Below are positions 35,279 through 43,811 of a stretch of 64,000 nt of DNA, piece after piece. The position numbers and the translations under genes are program-made. The notes beneath the pieces were generated by a model, which did no database searches, was not told where the DNA came from, and worked only from the letters and a program-made list of their open reading frames with translations. Source of the DNA: Agromyces sp. Root81 (GTDB lineage Bacteria; Actinomycetota; Actinomycetes; Actinomycetales; Microbacteriaceae); assembly GCF_001429165.1 (NCBI RefSeq), contig NZ_LMIR01000001.1, positions 68,342 to 132,341 of the forward strand, read 5' to 3'. The stretch's first letter is position 1, and each line of letters opens with the position of its first letter.

Positions 35279-35785
35279 ATGTCGATCGTGCTGCAGCTCG
35301 TCCGCTCCGTGGTGTCGCCGCTGACCCGCACCCGCCTCTTCCGCTGGTGCGCCCCGCGCGTGCTCCCGCCGGTCGAGCGGCTGATCGGCGCGGCATCCGG
35401 TGGCCGGGTGCAGCTGAGCGCCCTGCTGGTGCCCTCGCTCGTGCTGCACACCACGGGCGCGAAGACGGGGGAGCCGCGTGACACCGCGCTCATGTACACG
35501 CCCGACGGGCGCGGGCGGGCGATCATCGCGGGGACGAGCTTCGCCCGGGACCGGCACCCCGGCTGGACGTACAACCTGCTCGTTCACCCCGACGCCGCGA
35601 TCACCGTGCGTGGGCGGCGGATGCCGGTGGTGGCGAGCACGATCGGCGACGACGAGCGCGACGCGGCATGGGCGCGCATCGAGGCGCAGTGGCCGGGCTA
35701 CCGCGCCTACGAGCGGGAGTCGGGCCGGGTGGTTCGGCTGTTCCGGCTGCAGCCGGTCGCCGACCCGCATCACGCGTCGATGTGA
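35279..35785 (+). CDS. Nitroreductase/deazaflavin (F420)-dependent oxidoreductase family protein
   Basis: A 168-residue split-barrel protein of the DUF385/Ddn type. It has LVLHTTGAKTGEPRDTALMY, DRHPGWTYNLLVHPDAAITVRG shown here in short, then VRGRRMPVVA, the cofactor-binding face of F420-dependent reductases. The cell must make or import F420 for this to be active; no F420 gene is in the window. The ATG at 35279 is the first that keeps the family N-terminal helix. A single gene between yihY and an acyltransferase. Confidence 0.83.
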   Translation: MSIVLQLVRSVVSPLTRTRLFRWCAPRVLPPVERLIGAASGGRVQLSALLVPSLVLHTTGAKTGEPRDTALMYTPDGRGRAIIAGTSFARDRHPGWTYNLLVHPDAAITVRGRRMPVVASTIGDDERDAAWARIEAQWPGYRAYERESGRVVRLFRLQPVADPHHASM

Positions 35786-35814
35786 CGCCCAGCCCTGAGG
35801 CCTACGCTTGAGCC

Positions 35815-36600
35815 ATGACGCGACGCCCGAGTGACCCGATCTACAGCACGGCGATCGTCGCCGGGCGCGCGCTCTTCGGTTTCTGGGGGCTGAAGCGCAA
35901 CGTGGCCGGCGCCGAGCACGTGCCGACGACCGGCGGTGCGGTGCTCGCGATGACGCACTTCGGCTACTTCGAGTTCGCGCTCGTCGAGTGGGCGACGTGG
36001 CTCGCCAACCGACGTCGCATCCGCTTCATGGGCAAGCAGAGCGTGTTCGACAAGCCGGTCCTCGGATCGATGCTGCGCAGCATGAAGCACATCCCGGTCG
36101 ACATGAAGGCGGGCGCCGCCGCCTATGCGAAGGCCGTGGCCGCCCTCCGCGACGGCGAGCTCCTGGGCGTCTTTCCCGAGGCGGGTGTCAGCGCGTCGTT
36201 CACGGTGCGCGAGCTCAAGACCGGCGCGGCCCGTCTCGCGGCCGAGGCCGGCGTGCCGATCATCCCGATCGCCGTCTGGGGCGGCCACCGGCTGATGACC
36301 AAGGGCCGCAAGGTGAAGTTCTTCGAGCGGTTCGGCGTGCCGGTGAGCTTCGCGTTCGGCGAGCCGATCGCGGTCACCGCCGACGAGGACCCGCACACCG
36401 TGACCGAACGCCTGCGTGCGACACTGCAGCGCATGGTCGATCGGCTGCAGGCCGAGTACCCCGTCGACGGTACGGGCAAGTGGTGGCAGCCGAGGTCGCT
36501 CGGCGGCACGGCACCGACTCCCGAAGAGGCTGCAGCCGCCGATGCGGCTCGGGATGCCGCCCGCGAAGCGGCTCGCGCCGCCCGCAGTGAGCAGAGCTGA
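35815..36600 (+). CDS. PlsC-like acyltransferase with variant motifs
   Basis: A 261-residue acyltransferase of the PlsC superfamily, which acylates lysophosphatidate or related lipids at the membrane. The canonical NHxSxxD box is replaced by THFGYFE (His retained, Asp replaced by Glu) and the FPEGTRS box by FPEAGVS, as in a distinct actinobacterial subgroup. The downstream VPIIPIAVWGG is normal. A charged Ala-rich C-terminal tail follows. TACGCT ends 6 nt before the ATG (35803-35808), suggesting a leaderless mRNA. The acceptor substrate may differ from that of the canonical plsC at 59744. Confidence 0.82.
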   Translation: MTRRPSDPIYSTAIVAGRALFGFWGLKRNVAGAEHVPTTGGAVLAMTHFGYFEFALVEWATWLANRRRIRFMGKQSVFDKPVLGSMLRSMKHIPVDMKAGAAAYAKAVAALRDGELLGVFPEAGVSASFTVRELKTGAARLAAEAGVPIIPIAVWGGHRLMTKGRKVKFFERFGVPVSFAFGEPIAVTADEDPHTVTERLRATLQRMVDRLQAEYPVDGTGKWWQPRSLGGTAPTPEEAAAADAARDAAREAARAARSEQS

Positions 36601-36638
36601 GCCGAGACATCCTCGACGCCGCGGGTTAGGCTCGTGGC

Positions 36639-36929
36639 ATGTGCAGGAACATCCACACCCTCCACAATTTCGAACCGGCGACCACCGATGACGAGGTGCA
36701 CGCGGCCGCGCTGCAGTTCGTGCGCAAGGTGAGCGGATCGACGAAGCCGTCGAAGGCCAACTCCGAGGCGTTCGACCGCGCCGTGGCCGAGATCGCGCAC
36801 GTGACCCGTCACCTGCTCGACGACCTCGTGACCGCCGCGCCGCCGAAGAATCGCGAGGAGGAGGCCGCGAAGGCCCGTGAACGGTCGGCGCGTCGGTACG
36901 CGACCCAGGCGACGGCGCAGATCGCGTGA
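36639..36929 (+). CDS. DUF2277 protein
   Basis: A 96-residue small soluble protein matching DUF2277 throughout: MCRNIHTLHNFEPATTDDEV, LQFVRKVSGSTKPSKAN, and a C-terminal TAAPPKNREEEAAKARER. Function is unknown. TAGGCT sits 6 nt upstream of the ATG (36627-36632), so it is probably translated from a leaderless mRNA. Confidence 0.9.
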   Translation: MCRNIHTLHNFEPATTDDEVHAAALQFVRKVSGSTKPSKANSEAFDRAVAEIAHVTRHLLDDLVTAAPPKNREEEAAKARERSARRYATQATAQIA

Positions 36930-36964
36930 CGCCGCGGGGCGCCGGGGTGCCGCGCCCGCGAGGG

Positions 36965-37115
36965 GAGTAGCGTCGCCTCGGTGACGTCGCAGCCCGCGTG
37001 ACGTCGCACGCGTGACGTCGCACGTGCAGGGGGAGTAGCGTCGCCTCGGTGACGTCGCAGCCCGCGTGACGTCGCACGCGTGACGTCGCACGTGCAGGGG
37101 GAGTAGCGTCGCCTC
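36965..37115 (+). repeat. 68-bp tandem repeat upstream of the LigD-type polymerase gene
   Basis: Two identical 68-bp units (36965-37032 and 37033-37100) and the first 15 bp of a third that runs into the start codon of the next gene. Each unit holds three GTGACGTCGCA-type words and a promoter-like pair (GTGACG, 18 bp, TAGCGT). Where the gene has its ATG, each full unit has a GTG followed by five codons and TGA. Confidence 0.95.
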
Positions 37116-37116
37116 C

Positions 37117-38136
37117 ATGGCCGATGCCGTCACTCTCACCGTCCCCGGTCCGCACGGCGATCGCGATGTGCGGATCTCGAGCCCATCGCGCGTGATCTGG
37201 CCCGAAGCCGGCATCACGAAACTCGAGCTCGCCGAGTACCTCGTCGCCGTCGGCGCGCCGTTCGTCGAGGCGAACGGCGATCGCCCGGTGTCGCTGCAGC
37301 GCTTCCCCGGCGGGGTCGACGGCGAGCAGTTCTTCTCGAAGAACCCGCCGAAGGGCGCACCCGAGTGGGTGCGATCCGTGCCGGTCACCTACCCGAGCGG
37401 GCGCACCCATCCGCAGCTCGTGATCGATGAGCCGGCCGGCGCGGTCTGGGCGGCCCAGATGAACACGATCGTGTTCCACCCGTGGGCGTCGCGGGCCGAG
37501 AGGGCCGACTTCCCCGACCAGTTGCGCATCGACCTCGACCCGCAGCCGGGCACGGGGTTCGCCGAGGCGGTGCCCGTCGCGGTGGAACTGAGGAAGCTGC
37601 TCGGCGAGGTCGGCCTCACCGCGTTCGTGAAGAGCTCGGGCAGTCGCGGCATCCACGTCTTCGCGCCCATCGAGGCCGAGCACGAGTTCCTCGACGTTCG
37701 GCACGCCGTCATCGCACTCGGCCGCGAACTCGAACGGCGCATGCCCGACGAGGTCACCACCAACTGGTGGAAGGAGGAGCGCGGCGACCGCATCTTCATC
37801 GACTACAACCAGGCCAATCGCGACCGCACCATGGCGGGGGCGTACTGCCCGCGCCCGCTACCGCAGGCCTCGGTGTCGTGCCCGCTCGAGTGGGACGAGC
37901 TCGCCTCGACGGATCCCGGCGATCACACCGTGCGCACCGTGCCGGAGCGACTGCAGCGGGTCGGCGACCCGTGGCACGACATGCACGTGTCGCCCGGCCG
38001 CATCGACACGCTGCTCGAGTGGTGGCAGCGCGATCTCGACGACGGCCTCGGCGAACTGCCGTTCCCGCCCGACTTCCCGAAGATGCCCGGCGAGCCGATG
38101 CGCGTGCAGCCCAGCCGAGCCCGCCAGCAGCCCTGA
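37117..38136 (+). CDS. Stand-alone LigD-type primase-polymerase domain protein
   Basis: A 339-residue archaeo-eukaryotic primase-type polymerase as found in LigD. It has FFSKNPPKGAPEWV, the catalytic acidic pair in LRIDLDPQPG, KSSGSRGIHVF, and IFIDYNQANRDRTMAGAY towards the C-terminus. It adds ribo- or deoxynucleotides at breaks during non-homologous end joining. No ligase or nuclease domain is attached, and no Ku or ligase gene is in the window, so partners lie elsewhere or it acts in another repair route. TAGCGT lies 7 nt before the ATG; that promoter is tandemly repeated upstream. Confidence 0.92.
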   Translation: MADAVTLTVPGPHGDRDVRISSPSRVIWPEAGITKLELAEYLVAVGAPFVEANGDRPVSLQRFPGGVDGEQFFSKNPPKGAPEWVRSVPVTYPSGRTHPQLVIDEPAGAVWAAQMNTIVFHPWASRAERADFPDQLRIDLDPQPGTGFAEAVPVAVELRKLLGEVGLTAFVKSSGSRGIHVFAPIEAEHEFLDVRHAVIALGRELERRMPDEVTTNWWKEERGDRIFIDYNQANRDRTMAGAYCPRPLPQASVSCPLEWDELASTDPGDHTVRTVPERLQRVGDPWHDMHVSPGRIDTLLEWWQRDLDDGLGELPFPPDFPKMPGEPMRVQPSRARQQP

Positions 38137-38137
38137 T

Positions 38138-38944
38138 TCAGGGCTCCACGAGCGGCAGCCCCGCGACGGCGGCGTACGACGGTGCCGTGGGCAGCACGTC
38201 CGAAGGGCGGCCGCCGCCGATGAGCGCCTCGGTCAGGGCCGAGACGGATCCGAGCGCGCTGCGGAACAGCAGTGAGCCGGTGCTGACCCGGGCGACGCCG
38301 AGCTCCGCCAGTTCGGCCAGTCGCAGCTCGGGCTGCACGAGCACGTTGAGCGGCGCCTCGATCGCGCCGCTGAGGGCGGCGATCGTCTGCGGATCGAGCA
38401 CGCCGGGCACGAAGATGCCGGATGCCCCGGCCGCAAGATACCGCTCCGCCCGGGTGACCGCGTCGTCGAAGCGGTCGCCGGCATCGCCTCCGCCCGTCAC
38501 CCAGAAGGAGTCGGTGCGGGCGTTCAGGTAGAGCCCGGGTGCCGCGGCCGAGATCGCGGCCACCTTCGCCGTCGCGAGGTCGGGGTCGTGCAGTTCGCCG
38601 TCCTCGGTCGAGTCCTCGACGTTCACGCCGAGGCATCCGATCGCGGCGAGTTCGGCGGCGAACCGGCCCACCTCGTCCGGGTCGTCGGAGAAACCGGCCT
38701 CGAGGTCGACGGTGAGGGAGATGTCGTGGGTTGCGGCCGCACGCGCGAGCGCGAGGGACTCGGCTGCGATGGCGCCGGCGCCGTCTCGCTTGCCGGCGAC
38801 GACCGCGATGCCGAGGCTCGTCGTGCCGATCGCACGATGCCCGGCCGCGTGGAGCCAGCGCGCGGAGGCGAGATCCCACGCGTTCGGCAACAGGAACGGG
38901 GCTCCCGGCCGGTGGAGGGCTCGGAACTCACGGGGCGTCAGCAT
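38138..38944 (-). CDS. Isocitrate lyase/PEP mutase superfamily protein
   Basis: A 268-residue barrel enzyme of the PEP mutase/isocitrate lyase superfamily. NAWDLASARWLHAAGHRAIGTTS begins the barrel, TVDLEAGFSDDPDEV supplies the metal-binding Asp/Glu, and LGVNVEDS follows. The KKCGH loop of isocitrate lyase is absent, so a C-C or P-C lyase of another kind is expected. Its start overlaps the end of the P450-like gene by 17 bp, so they form an operon. The stop nearly abuts the convergent polymerase gene. Confidence 0.85.
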   Translation of the reverse strand: MLTPREFRALHRPGAPFLLPNAWDLASARWLHAAGHRAIGTTSLGIAVVAGKRDGAGAIAAESLALARAAATHDISLTVDLEAGFSDDPDEVGRFAAELAAIGCLGVNVEDSTEDGELHDPDLATAKVAAISAAAPGLYLNARTDSFWVTGGGDAGDRFDDAVTRAERYLAAGASGIFVPGVLDPQTIAALSGAIEAPLNVLVQPELRLAELAELGVARVSTGSLLFRSALGSVSALTEALIGGGRPSDVLPTAPSYAAVAGLPLVEP

Positions 38945-39806
38945 GGCGGGTGGTCTCCTCGTGCCGGTTCGCGTCGGCGCGAATGGTGTCGACGATCGCA
39001 GCGGCGATCACCAGGGCATGATGCGGTGCCGGGCAGGCTCTCGGCCCTGCGCCGAACGCCAGGATGCGCGCAGGGCGATCGGCGGCGGCCTCCTGGTCGG
39101 GCCCGTCGAGGCGGAGCACGGCGAGGTCGTGGCCGCCGTGCGGTGCGGCGATGAGCCGGCGCGTGACGGGCACGGGGGAGTCGTCGCGGAGCACGGCATC
39201 GAGCAGGGTGCGGGTGGGCGTCGCTTCGGCGCGTGTCTCGGCGAGTTCGAGGGCCCGTTCGACGAGCGTCGCGGTGGCGGCGTGCGCCTGCACGAGCAAC
39301 TGCACGCGAAGCGTTCGGTCCGCTCCATCCGCGGCGCCGGCTGCCTCGAGCAGCTGGGTCACCGCAGCATCCGTTGCATGCGGGTGTGCCGTCTCGCCCG
39401 TGGGGTAGGCGGCGGCGACTGTCGCGACGAGCGGAGGCAGCGCATCGGGTCGAGCGAATCCGAGCGCCGCTGCGAGCACGGCGACCGGAACGTGCCGGGC
39501 GCACTGCGCCGCGAGGGCGCGGCGCTCGGCATCCCGCTCGTCGGTCGCGCTGAGCCCGGCGGCCATCGCGGCCGCGGTGCGTTCGCGAGCGCCCGAGGCG
39601 AGCGCGTGAGCGTCGAGGTGTTCGAGCAGTTCCTCCAGCCGTGCACGCCGTGCGTCGTACGTGGCACCGTTGGCGAACCTCGAGACGCCCGCACGGAACC
39701 GCGCGAACGACGACTGCGGCGAGCCGGCACGGTCCGCTTCGGGGACTCGCGACGCGGGGTCGGCGAGGAGGCGCTCCACCTCGGCCCGTTCGGTGATCTC
39801 GATCAT
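38928..39806 (-). CDS. Short cytochrome P450-like protein
   Basis: A 292-residue protein with a recognisable P450 haem-ligand loop near its C-terminus (ILAFGAGPRACPAPHHALVIAA, Cys in RACP), preceded by VTRRLIAAPHGGHDLAVLRLDG where the beta region should be. It is about 100 residues shorter than usual. The ExxR pair and the I-helix acid/Thr pair are not obvious. The N-terminal half is Ala-rich helix. It may be a minimal or decaying P450. TAGCGT lies 6 nt before the ATG (39813-39818). It is divergent from an ArsR-type regulator. Confidence 0.7.
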   Translation of the reverse strand: MIEITERAEVERLLADPASRVPEADRAGSPQSSFARFRAGVSRFANGATYDARRARLEELLEHLDAHALASGARERTAAAMAAGLSATDERDAERRALAAQCARHVPVAVLAAALGFARPDALPPLVATVAAAYPTGETAHPHATDAAVTQLLEAAGAADGADRTLRVQLLVQAHAATATLVERALELAETRAEATPTRTLLDAVLRDDSPVPVTRRLIAAPHGGHDLAVLRLDGPDQEAAADRPARILAFGAGPRACPAPHHALVIAAAIVDTIRADANRHEETTRHADAP

Positions 39807-39826
39807 GCCTCGACGCTACGCCCGGG

Positions 39827-39850
39827 ACGTTTCGCCGACGGGCGAAGTGT
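39827..39850. promoter_or_regulatory. Inverted repeat between P450-like and ArsR-type genes
   Basis: A 10-4-10 inverted repeat (core TTCGCC GACG GGCGAA at 39831-39846, 8 of 10 pairs overall) in the 65-bp spacer. It lies between the two divergent -10 elements, TAGCGT on the minus strand and TATCGT on the plus strand, so a bound regulator could block both. Confidence 0.55.
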
Positions 39851-39871
39851 CGCCGACGTATCGTGGACAGC

Positions 39872-40570
39872 ATGCACGGAGATGCCGACCTCGCCGAACC
39901 AGCCCGGCTCATGGGCGAGCCCGCCCGGGCCGCGATGCTCGTCGCGCTGCTCGATGGTCGCTCACTGCCGGCGAGCGAACTCGCGGCCGTCGCAGGTGTG
40001 ACGCCGCCGACCGCGAGCGCGCACCTCGCCCAGCTGCTCGCCGGCGGCCTGGTGACGGATCGCAAGCTCGGCCGGCACCGCTACTTCTCGCTCGCCGGCG
40101 AGCACGTCGCCGACGCCGTCGAGGCGTTGCAGCGCATCGCGCCGCGACGGGCGGTCACGTCGTACTCGCAGTCGGCGACCGCCGAACGCCTCGCCCTGGC
40201 GCGCTCGTGCTACGACCACTTCGCCGGGCGGCTCGCGCTCGATCTCGCCGACGCGCTCGTGCGCGAGGGCGCGATCTCGCCGCTCGTCGCCGGCGAACCG
40301 GGCAGCGTGCTCGACCCGGGCACGCCGGTCGCGATGCGACTCGGCATCGCGGAGGCGGCCGGAGCCGGCGCGGGCGCAACGAGTCGGCGACCCGTCGTGC
40401 GCGGATGCCTCGACTGGACCGAGCGCCGCCCGCACCTCGCCGGTCGGCTCGGAGCGATCGTGCTCGAACGCCTGCTGGCCGAGGAATGGGTGGCACGGCG
40501 TGCAGGTGATCGCTCGCTCCGGGTGACCGAGGAGGGCGCCCGGGAGTTCGCCGCGCTCGCCCGACGCTGA
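39872..40570 (+). CDS. ArsR-family winged-helix regulator
   Basis: A 232-residue regulator. The N-terminal domain is an ArsR-type winged helix (MGEPARAAMLVALLDGRSLP, ELAAVAGVTPPTASAHLAQLLAGGL, GRHRYFSLAG). The longer C-terminal half, with CYDHFAGRLALDLADALV, is typical of a larger actinobacterial ArsR subgroup and has no obvious metal-binding cysteine cluster. TATCGT is 7 nt upstream of the ATG; a GTG at 39863 is an alternative. It is divergent from the P450-like gene, which it probably controls through the shared inverted repeat. Confidence 0.87.
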   Translation: MHGDADLAEPARLMGEPARAAMLVALLDGRSLPASELAAVAGVTPPTASAHLAQLLAGGLVTDRKLGRHRYFSLAGEHVADAVEALQRIAPRRAVTSYSQSATAERLALARSCYDHFAGRLALDLADALVREGAISPLVAGEPGSVLDPGTPVAMRLGIAEAAGAGAGATSRRPVVRGCLDWTERRPHLAGRLGAIVLERLLAEEWVARRAGDRSLRVTEEGAREFAALARR

Positions 40571-40580
40571 GCGGGCGGCC

Positions 40581-41357
40581 TCAGACCGGCTGGCCCGGCC
40601 GACCGTGCGCCGGGTGCACCGCCGCGCCGATCGGCGAGGGCGGGGCCCCGTGCACCTCGCGGTGCAGCCGTTCCATGCGCGCGTCGAGCTCGGCGGCGGT
40701 GTGCGCGGCATCCGTCAGGCCGTCGAGCAGTTCCTGCGGCACCAGGCGGTCGTACTTGTAGTAGATCTTGTGCTCGAGGCTCGCCCAGAAGTCCATGGCG
40801 ATCGTGCGGATCTGCACCTCGACGGCCACGGGGTGCGGCCCGGTCGAGAGGAACACCGGCACCTCGACGATGACGTGCAGGCTCTGGTAGCCGTTGGTCT
40901 TCGGCTCCTTGATGTAGTCCTTCACCCGCAGCACCTTGATGTCGCGCTGCGCCGTGAGCAGTTCGAAGATGCGGTACGCGTCCGACACGAAGCTGCACGT
41001 CACGCGCACACCGGCGATGTCGGTGATCGTGTCGCGGATCGTCTCGAACGTCGGGTCGACGCCCTTGCGCTGCATCTTGTCGATGACGCTGTCGAGGCTC
41101 TTCAGCCGGCTCGAGATGTGCTCGATCGGGTTGTAGTCGTGCGTCTGGCTGAACTCCTCGCGCAGGATCGAGAGCTTGGTGATCACCTCGTCCATGCCGA
41201 ACTTGTAGCGCAGCATGAAGCGCTCGGTCTCGTCGCGCAGGGCGCGCATCTCGTCGAGCGTCTGGCCGTCGATGGTCTCGAGCGTGCGCTGTGCGCGCGC
41301 CGTGAGCATGGGCGGCGTGCCGTGCTTGGTGGGCGGGGTACCGTCGAGCGGGGTCAC
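40581..41357 (-). CDS. Small alarmone synthetase (RelA/SpoT synthetase domain)
   Basis: A 258-residue GTP pyrophosphokinase with only the synthetase domain. It has VTKLSILREEFSQTHDYNPIEH-type N-terminal helices, ITDIAGVRVTCSFVSDAYRI, DYIKEPKTNGYQSLHV (the G-loop with its conserved Tyr) and VEVQIRTIAMDFWASLEHKI. It makes (p)ppGpp from ATP and GDP/GTP; hydrolase, TGS and ACT domains are absent. The GTG at 41357 is chosen because TAGCGT lies 7 nt upstream (41365-41370); an ATG at 41309 would shorten it by 16 residues. Confidence 0.9.
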   Translation of the reverse strand: MTPLDGTPPTKHGTPPMLTARAQRTLETIDGQTLDEMRALRDETERFMLRYKFGMDEVITKLSILREEFSQTHDYNPIEHISSRLKSLDSVIDKMQRKGVDPTFETIRDTITDIAGVRVTCSFVSDAYRIFELLTAQRDIKVLRVKDYIKEPKTNGYQSLHVIVEVPVFLSTGPHPVAVEVQIRTIAMDFWASLEHKIYYKYDRLVPQELLDGLTDAAHTAAELDARMERLHREVHGAPPSPIGAAVHPAHGRPGQPV

Positions 41358-41459
41358 GGATGCCACGCTACGACGCGAATCTCTGCATTTGCTTTGATCT
41401 GCGCCGTCGTTCGCCGCCGGCGCATCGGCGCGCCTTCGGCGCGTCGCTACGCTTGAGGC

Positions 41460-42311
41460 ATGACAGCCTGGCTCACCGTGGCACCCGGCATCCACCAACG
41501 CCGGTACGACCCGTTCGACATCTCGATCGTCGTGATCGAGGGCGCCGACGGGCTGCTGCTCGTCGACACCCGCGTGCAGCCGAGCGAGGCCGAGGAGCTC
41601 GCCGCCGACCTCGCTGACCGCTTCGACCGCCCGGTGCGCTGGGTCGTGAACACGCATGCGCACTTCGACCACACCTTCGGAAACCAGGTCTTCGGGCCGG
41701 GTACGGCGACGGATGCCGCGATCTACGGCCATGCGAACACCTTCGCCCACTTCGCCGAGTTCGAGGCGCCGCGCCTCGCGGCGTGGCGTGCGGATCCGAG
41801 CCGGGAGCCCGAGCGGCAGTGGGCCGACGTGGTGCTGACGCCCCCGACGCATCCGCTCGTCGAACCCTTCATGCTCAACCTGGGGGATCGTCTCGTCGAG
41901 CTGCGGCCGCAACCGCCCGCGCACACCGACACGGATCTCGTGCTCTTCGTGCCCGGTGAACGGGTCTGGATCCTCGGCGACCTGATCGAGGAGTCGGGGC
42001 CGCTCATGTACGGCTCGGGGAGCTACCCGCTCGACTGGCCTGGCGTGCTCGACGACCTCGTGTCGGCCATGCGGCCGGGCGATCGTGTGGTGCCGGGCCA
42101 CGGCCGTGTCGTCGACCGTGCGTTCGTGGAGCGTCAGGCGGCGGAGCTCGCGCTCATTGCCGATCGATTCCGCGTCGCCTACGACGTGGGGCTCACTCCG
42201 GTGGAGGCGCTCGCCGCGCACGACGACTGGTCGATCCCCGTCGACGCGCTCGGCGGCGCCGTCGAACGCGCGTTCCGCATGCTCGACGCGCGGGGTGCGG
42301 CGGGCGACTGA
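41460..42311 (+). CDS. MBL-fold metallo-hydrolase
   Basis: A 283-residue metallo-beta-lactamase-fold enzyme. Zinc ligands are visible in NTHAHFDHTFGN, HTDTDLVLF, the Asp in ILGDLIEESGPL and His in VVPGHGRVVD. The substrate is unknown; the family includes thioesterases, glyoxalase II and lactonases. TACGCT ends 6 nt before the ATG (41448-41453), identical in sequence and spacing to the acyltransferase promoter at 35803. It is divergent from the alarmone synthetase and converges on the MocR gene. Confidence 0.88.
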   Translation: MTAWLTVAPGIHQRRYDPFDISIVVIEGADGLLLVDTRVQPSEAEELAADLADRFDRPVRWVVNTHAHFDHTFGNQVFGPGTATDAAIYGHANTFAHFAEFEAPRLAAWRADPSREPERQWADVVLTPPTHPLVEPFMLNLGDRLVELRPQPPAHTDTDLVLFVPGERVWILGDLIEESGPLMYGSGSYPLDWPGVLDDLVSAMRPGDRVVPGHGRVVDRAFVERQAAELALIADRFRVAYDVGLTPVEALAAHDDWSIPVDALGGAVERAFRMLDARGAAGD

Positions 42312-42349
42312 GGCCGGATGCCCGGTGGCGTCCGGCTGCCTGTCGACGG

Positions 42350-43765
42350 TCACACGCGCAGCTCGGCGCCGATTGCGGCGATGGCCCGGTCGAGCGCGAG
42401 CTCGAACCGATGCGGCGGCGGAGCGCCGTACCCGACGACCATGGCCGGGGCACGACGCGGCGACGCGGCTCCGAGCCGGTAGGAACCGAGGCCGTCGATC
42501 CGCACGCCGAGTCGTTCACCGGCCGTCGTGACCCGCCGCTCGTCGAGTCCCTCCGGCAGTTCGACGAGGCAGTGCAGCCCGGCCCGCATGCCGCTCACCC
42601 GGCAGCCGGGGAGCTCGGCGGCGACTCGCGACTCGAGTCGCTCGCGGCGTGCCCGGTACTCGGCGCGACGCCCGCGAACGGTCCGGTCGTACTCGTGCGC
42701 CTGCACGAAGGCGTCGAGCGTCGACTGGTTCAACAGGTCGGCGATGCCGTTCGCCGCGACGAGCTGCTCGTCGAACGCCTCGGTCAGGTGTTCGGGCACG
42801 ACCGCCCACCCCAGCCCGACCGCCGGCGCGAGGCTCTTCGACGCAGTGCCGAGGTAGACGACCAGCTCGGGAGCGAGTGCCTGCAGTGAGCCGATCGCGC
42901 GCCGGTCGTAGCGGAACTCGCCGTCGTAGTCGTCTTCGATGACGAGGGCGCCGGTGCGCTCCGCCCAGGCGACGACGTCGAGTCGTCTGGACGGCGAGAG
43001 CGCGACACCGGTCGGGAACTGGTGCGCCGGGGTCAGGAGCACGGCATCGACGTCCAGCCCGCCCAGCCCGTCGACGACGGCGCCGTCGGCGTCGACGGGA
43101 ACGGCCACGACCTCGAGTCCGGCCGCGCGGAGGATGCCGCGGTGCGCGTCGTGACCGTACTGCTCGACGGCGATGCGCCGGGCCCCCTCGGCGACGAGCG
43201 CGCGCCCGACCGCCGCCAGGGCCGCGCCGAAGCCGCGGGTGACGGCGAGTCGACCGCGCGCTGCCCAGACGCCGCGGGTGCGCGAGAGGTACTCGGCGAG
43301 CGTGTCGCGCAGCGCCGGGGAACCTCGCGGCGGGCCGTAGCCGAACGCGGATGCCGGCAGGTCGAGCGCGGCTCGCCGGGCGGCGGTCGCCCATTCGCGC
43401 CGGGGGAACGACGAGGCATCCGGAATGCCGCCGCGCAGGTCGAGGCCCAGCTGCGGAAGCGGAGGCGACGACTCGATGCTCGAGGCCCGGCCCCCGACGC
43501 CGAGGCGTTCGGCGACCCAGGTGCCGGCGCCGACGCGGGCCTCGAGCCAGCCCTCTGCGACGAGTCGGCCGTAGACCTCGGCGACGACGTTGCGGGCGAC
43601 GCCGAGATCGGCGGCGAGCGTGCGGCTCGCGGGCAGCCGGGCTCCGGCCTCGAGGCGCCCGTCGCGCACGGCGGCGCGGAGCGTGTCCTCGAGCGACGCC
43701 GCCTTCCTGCGCCGATCGAGATCGAGGTGCAGATCGAGGCCGCGAATGGCCCATGATTCACCCAT
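42350..43765 (-). CDS. MocR/PdxR-family regulator (GntR domain fused to aminotransferase)
   Basis: A 471-residue fusion: an N-terminal GntR winged helix ([45 protein letters not shown] split between helices) and an aminotransferase-fold effector domain with the PLP lysine in [17 protein letters not shown]. Such proteins sense PLP or an amino compound. The ATG at 43765 starts the family N-terminus. It is divergent from a carboxymuconolactone decarboxylase-like gene. A pair of ACTGTAG direct repeats 27 bp apart in the 46-bp spacer is the likely binding site. Confidence 0.9.
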   Translation of the reverse strand: MGESWAIRGLDLHLDLDRRRKAASLEDTLRAAVRDGRLEAGARLPASRTLAADLGVARNVVAEVYGRLVAEGWLEARVGAGTWVAERLGVGGRASSIESSPPLPQLGLDLRGGIPDASSFPRREWATAARRAALDLPASAFGYGPPRGSPALRDTLAEYLSRTRGVWAARGRLAVTRGFGAALAAVGRALVAEGARRIAVEQYGHDAHRGILRAAGLEVVAVPVDADGAVVDGLGGLDVDAVLLTPAHQFPTGVALSPSRRLDVVAWAERTGALVIEDDYDGEFRYDRRAIGSLQALAPELVVYLGTASKSLAPAVGLGWAVVPEHLTEAFDEQLVAANGIADLLNQSTLDAFVQAHEYDRTVRGRRAEYRARRERLESRVAAELPGCRVSGMRAGLHCLVELPEGLDERRVTTAGERLGVRIDGLGSYRLGAASPRRAPAMVVGYGAPPPHRFELALDRAIAAIGAELRV

Positions 43766-43773
43766 GGAATTGG

Positions 43774-43807
43774 ACTGTAGCAGTGGGCCGATCGCTTCGT
43801 ACTGTAG
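43774..43807. promoter_or_regulatory. Direct repeats between MocR and AhpD-like genes
   Basis: Two ACTGTAG heptamers (43774-43780 and 43801-43807), 27 bp apart on the same strand. The second overlaps the -10 of the plus-strand gene (TACTGT, 6 nt before its ATG), and the first, read in reverse, the -10 of mocR (TACAGT). MocR proteins bind direct repeats. Confidence 0.55.
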
Positions 43808-43811
43808 AGCC

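Noticed and set aside
36961-37115. CRISPR-like array.
   Set aside because: Units are contiguous 68-bp tandem copies with no spacers and no cas genes.
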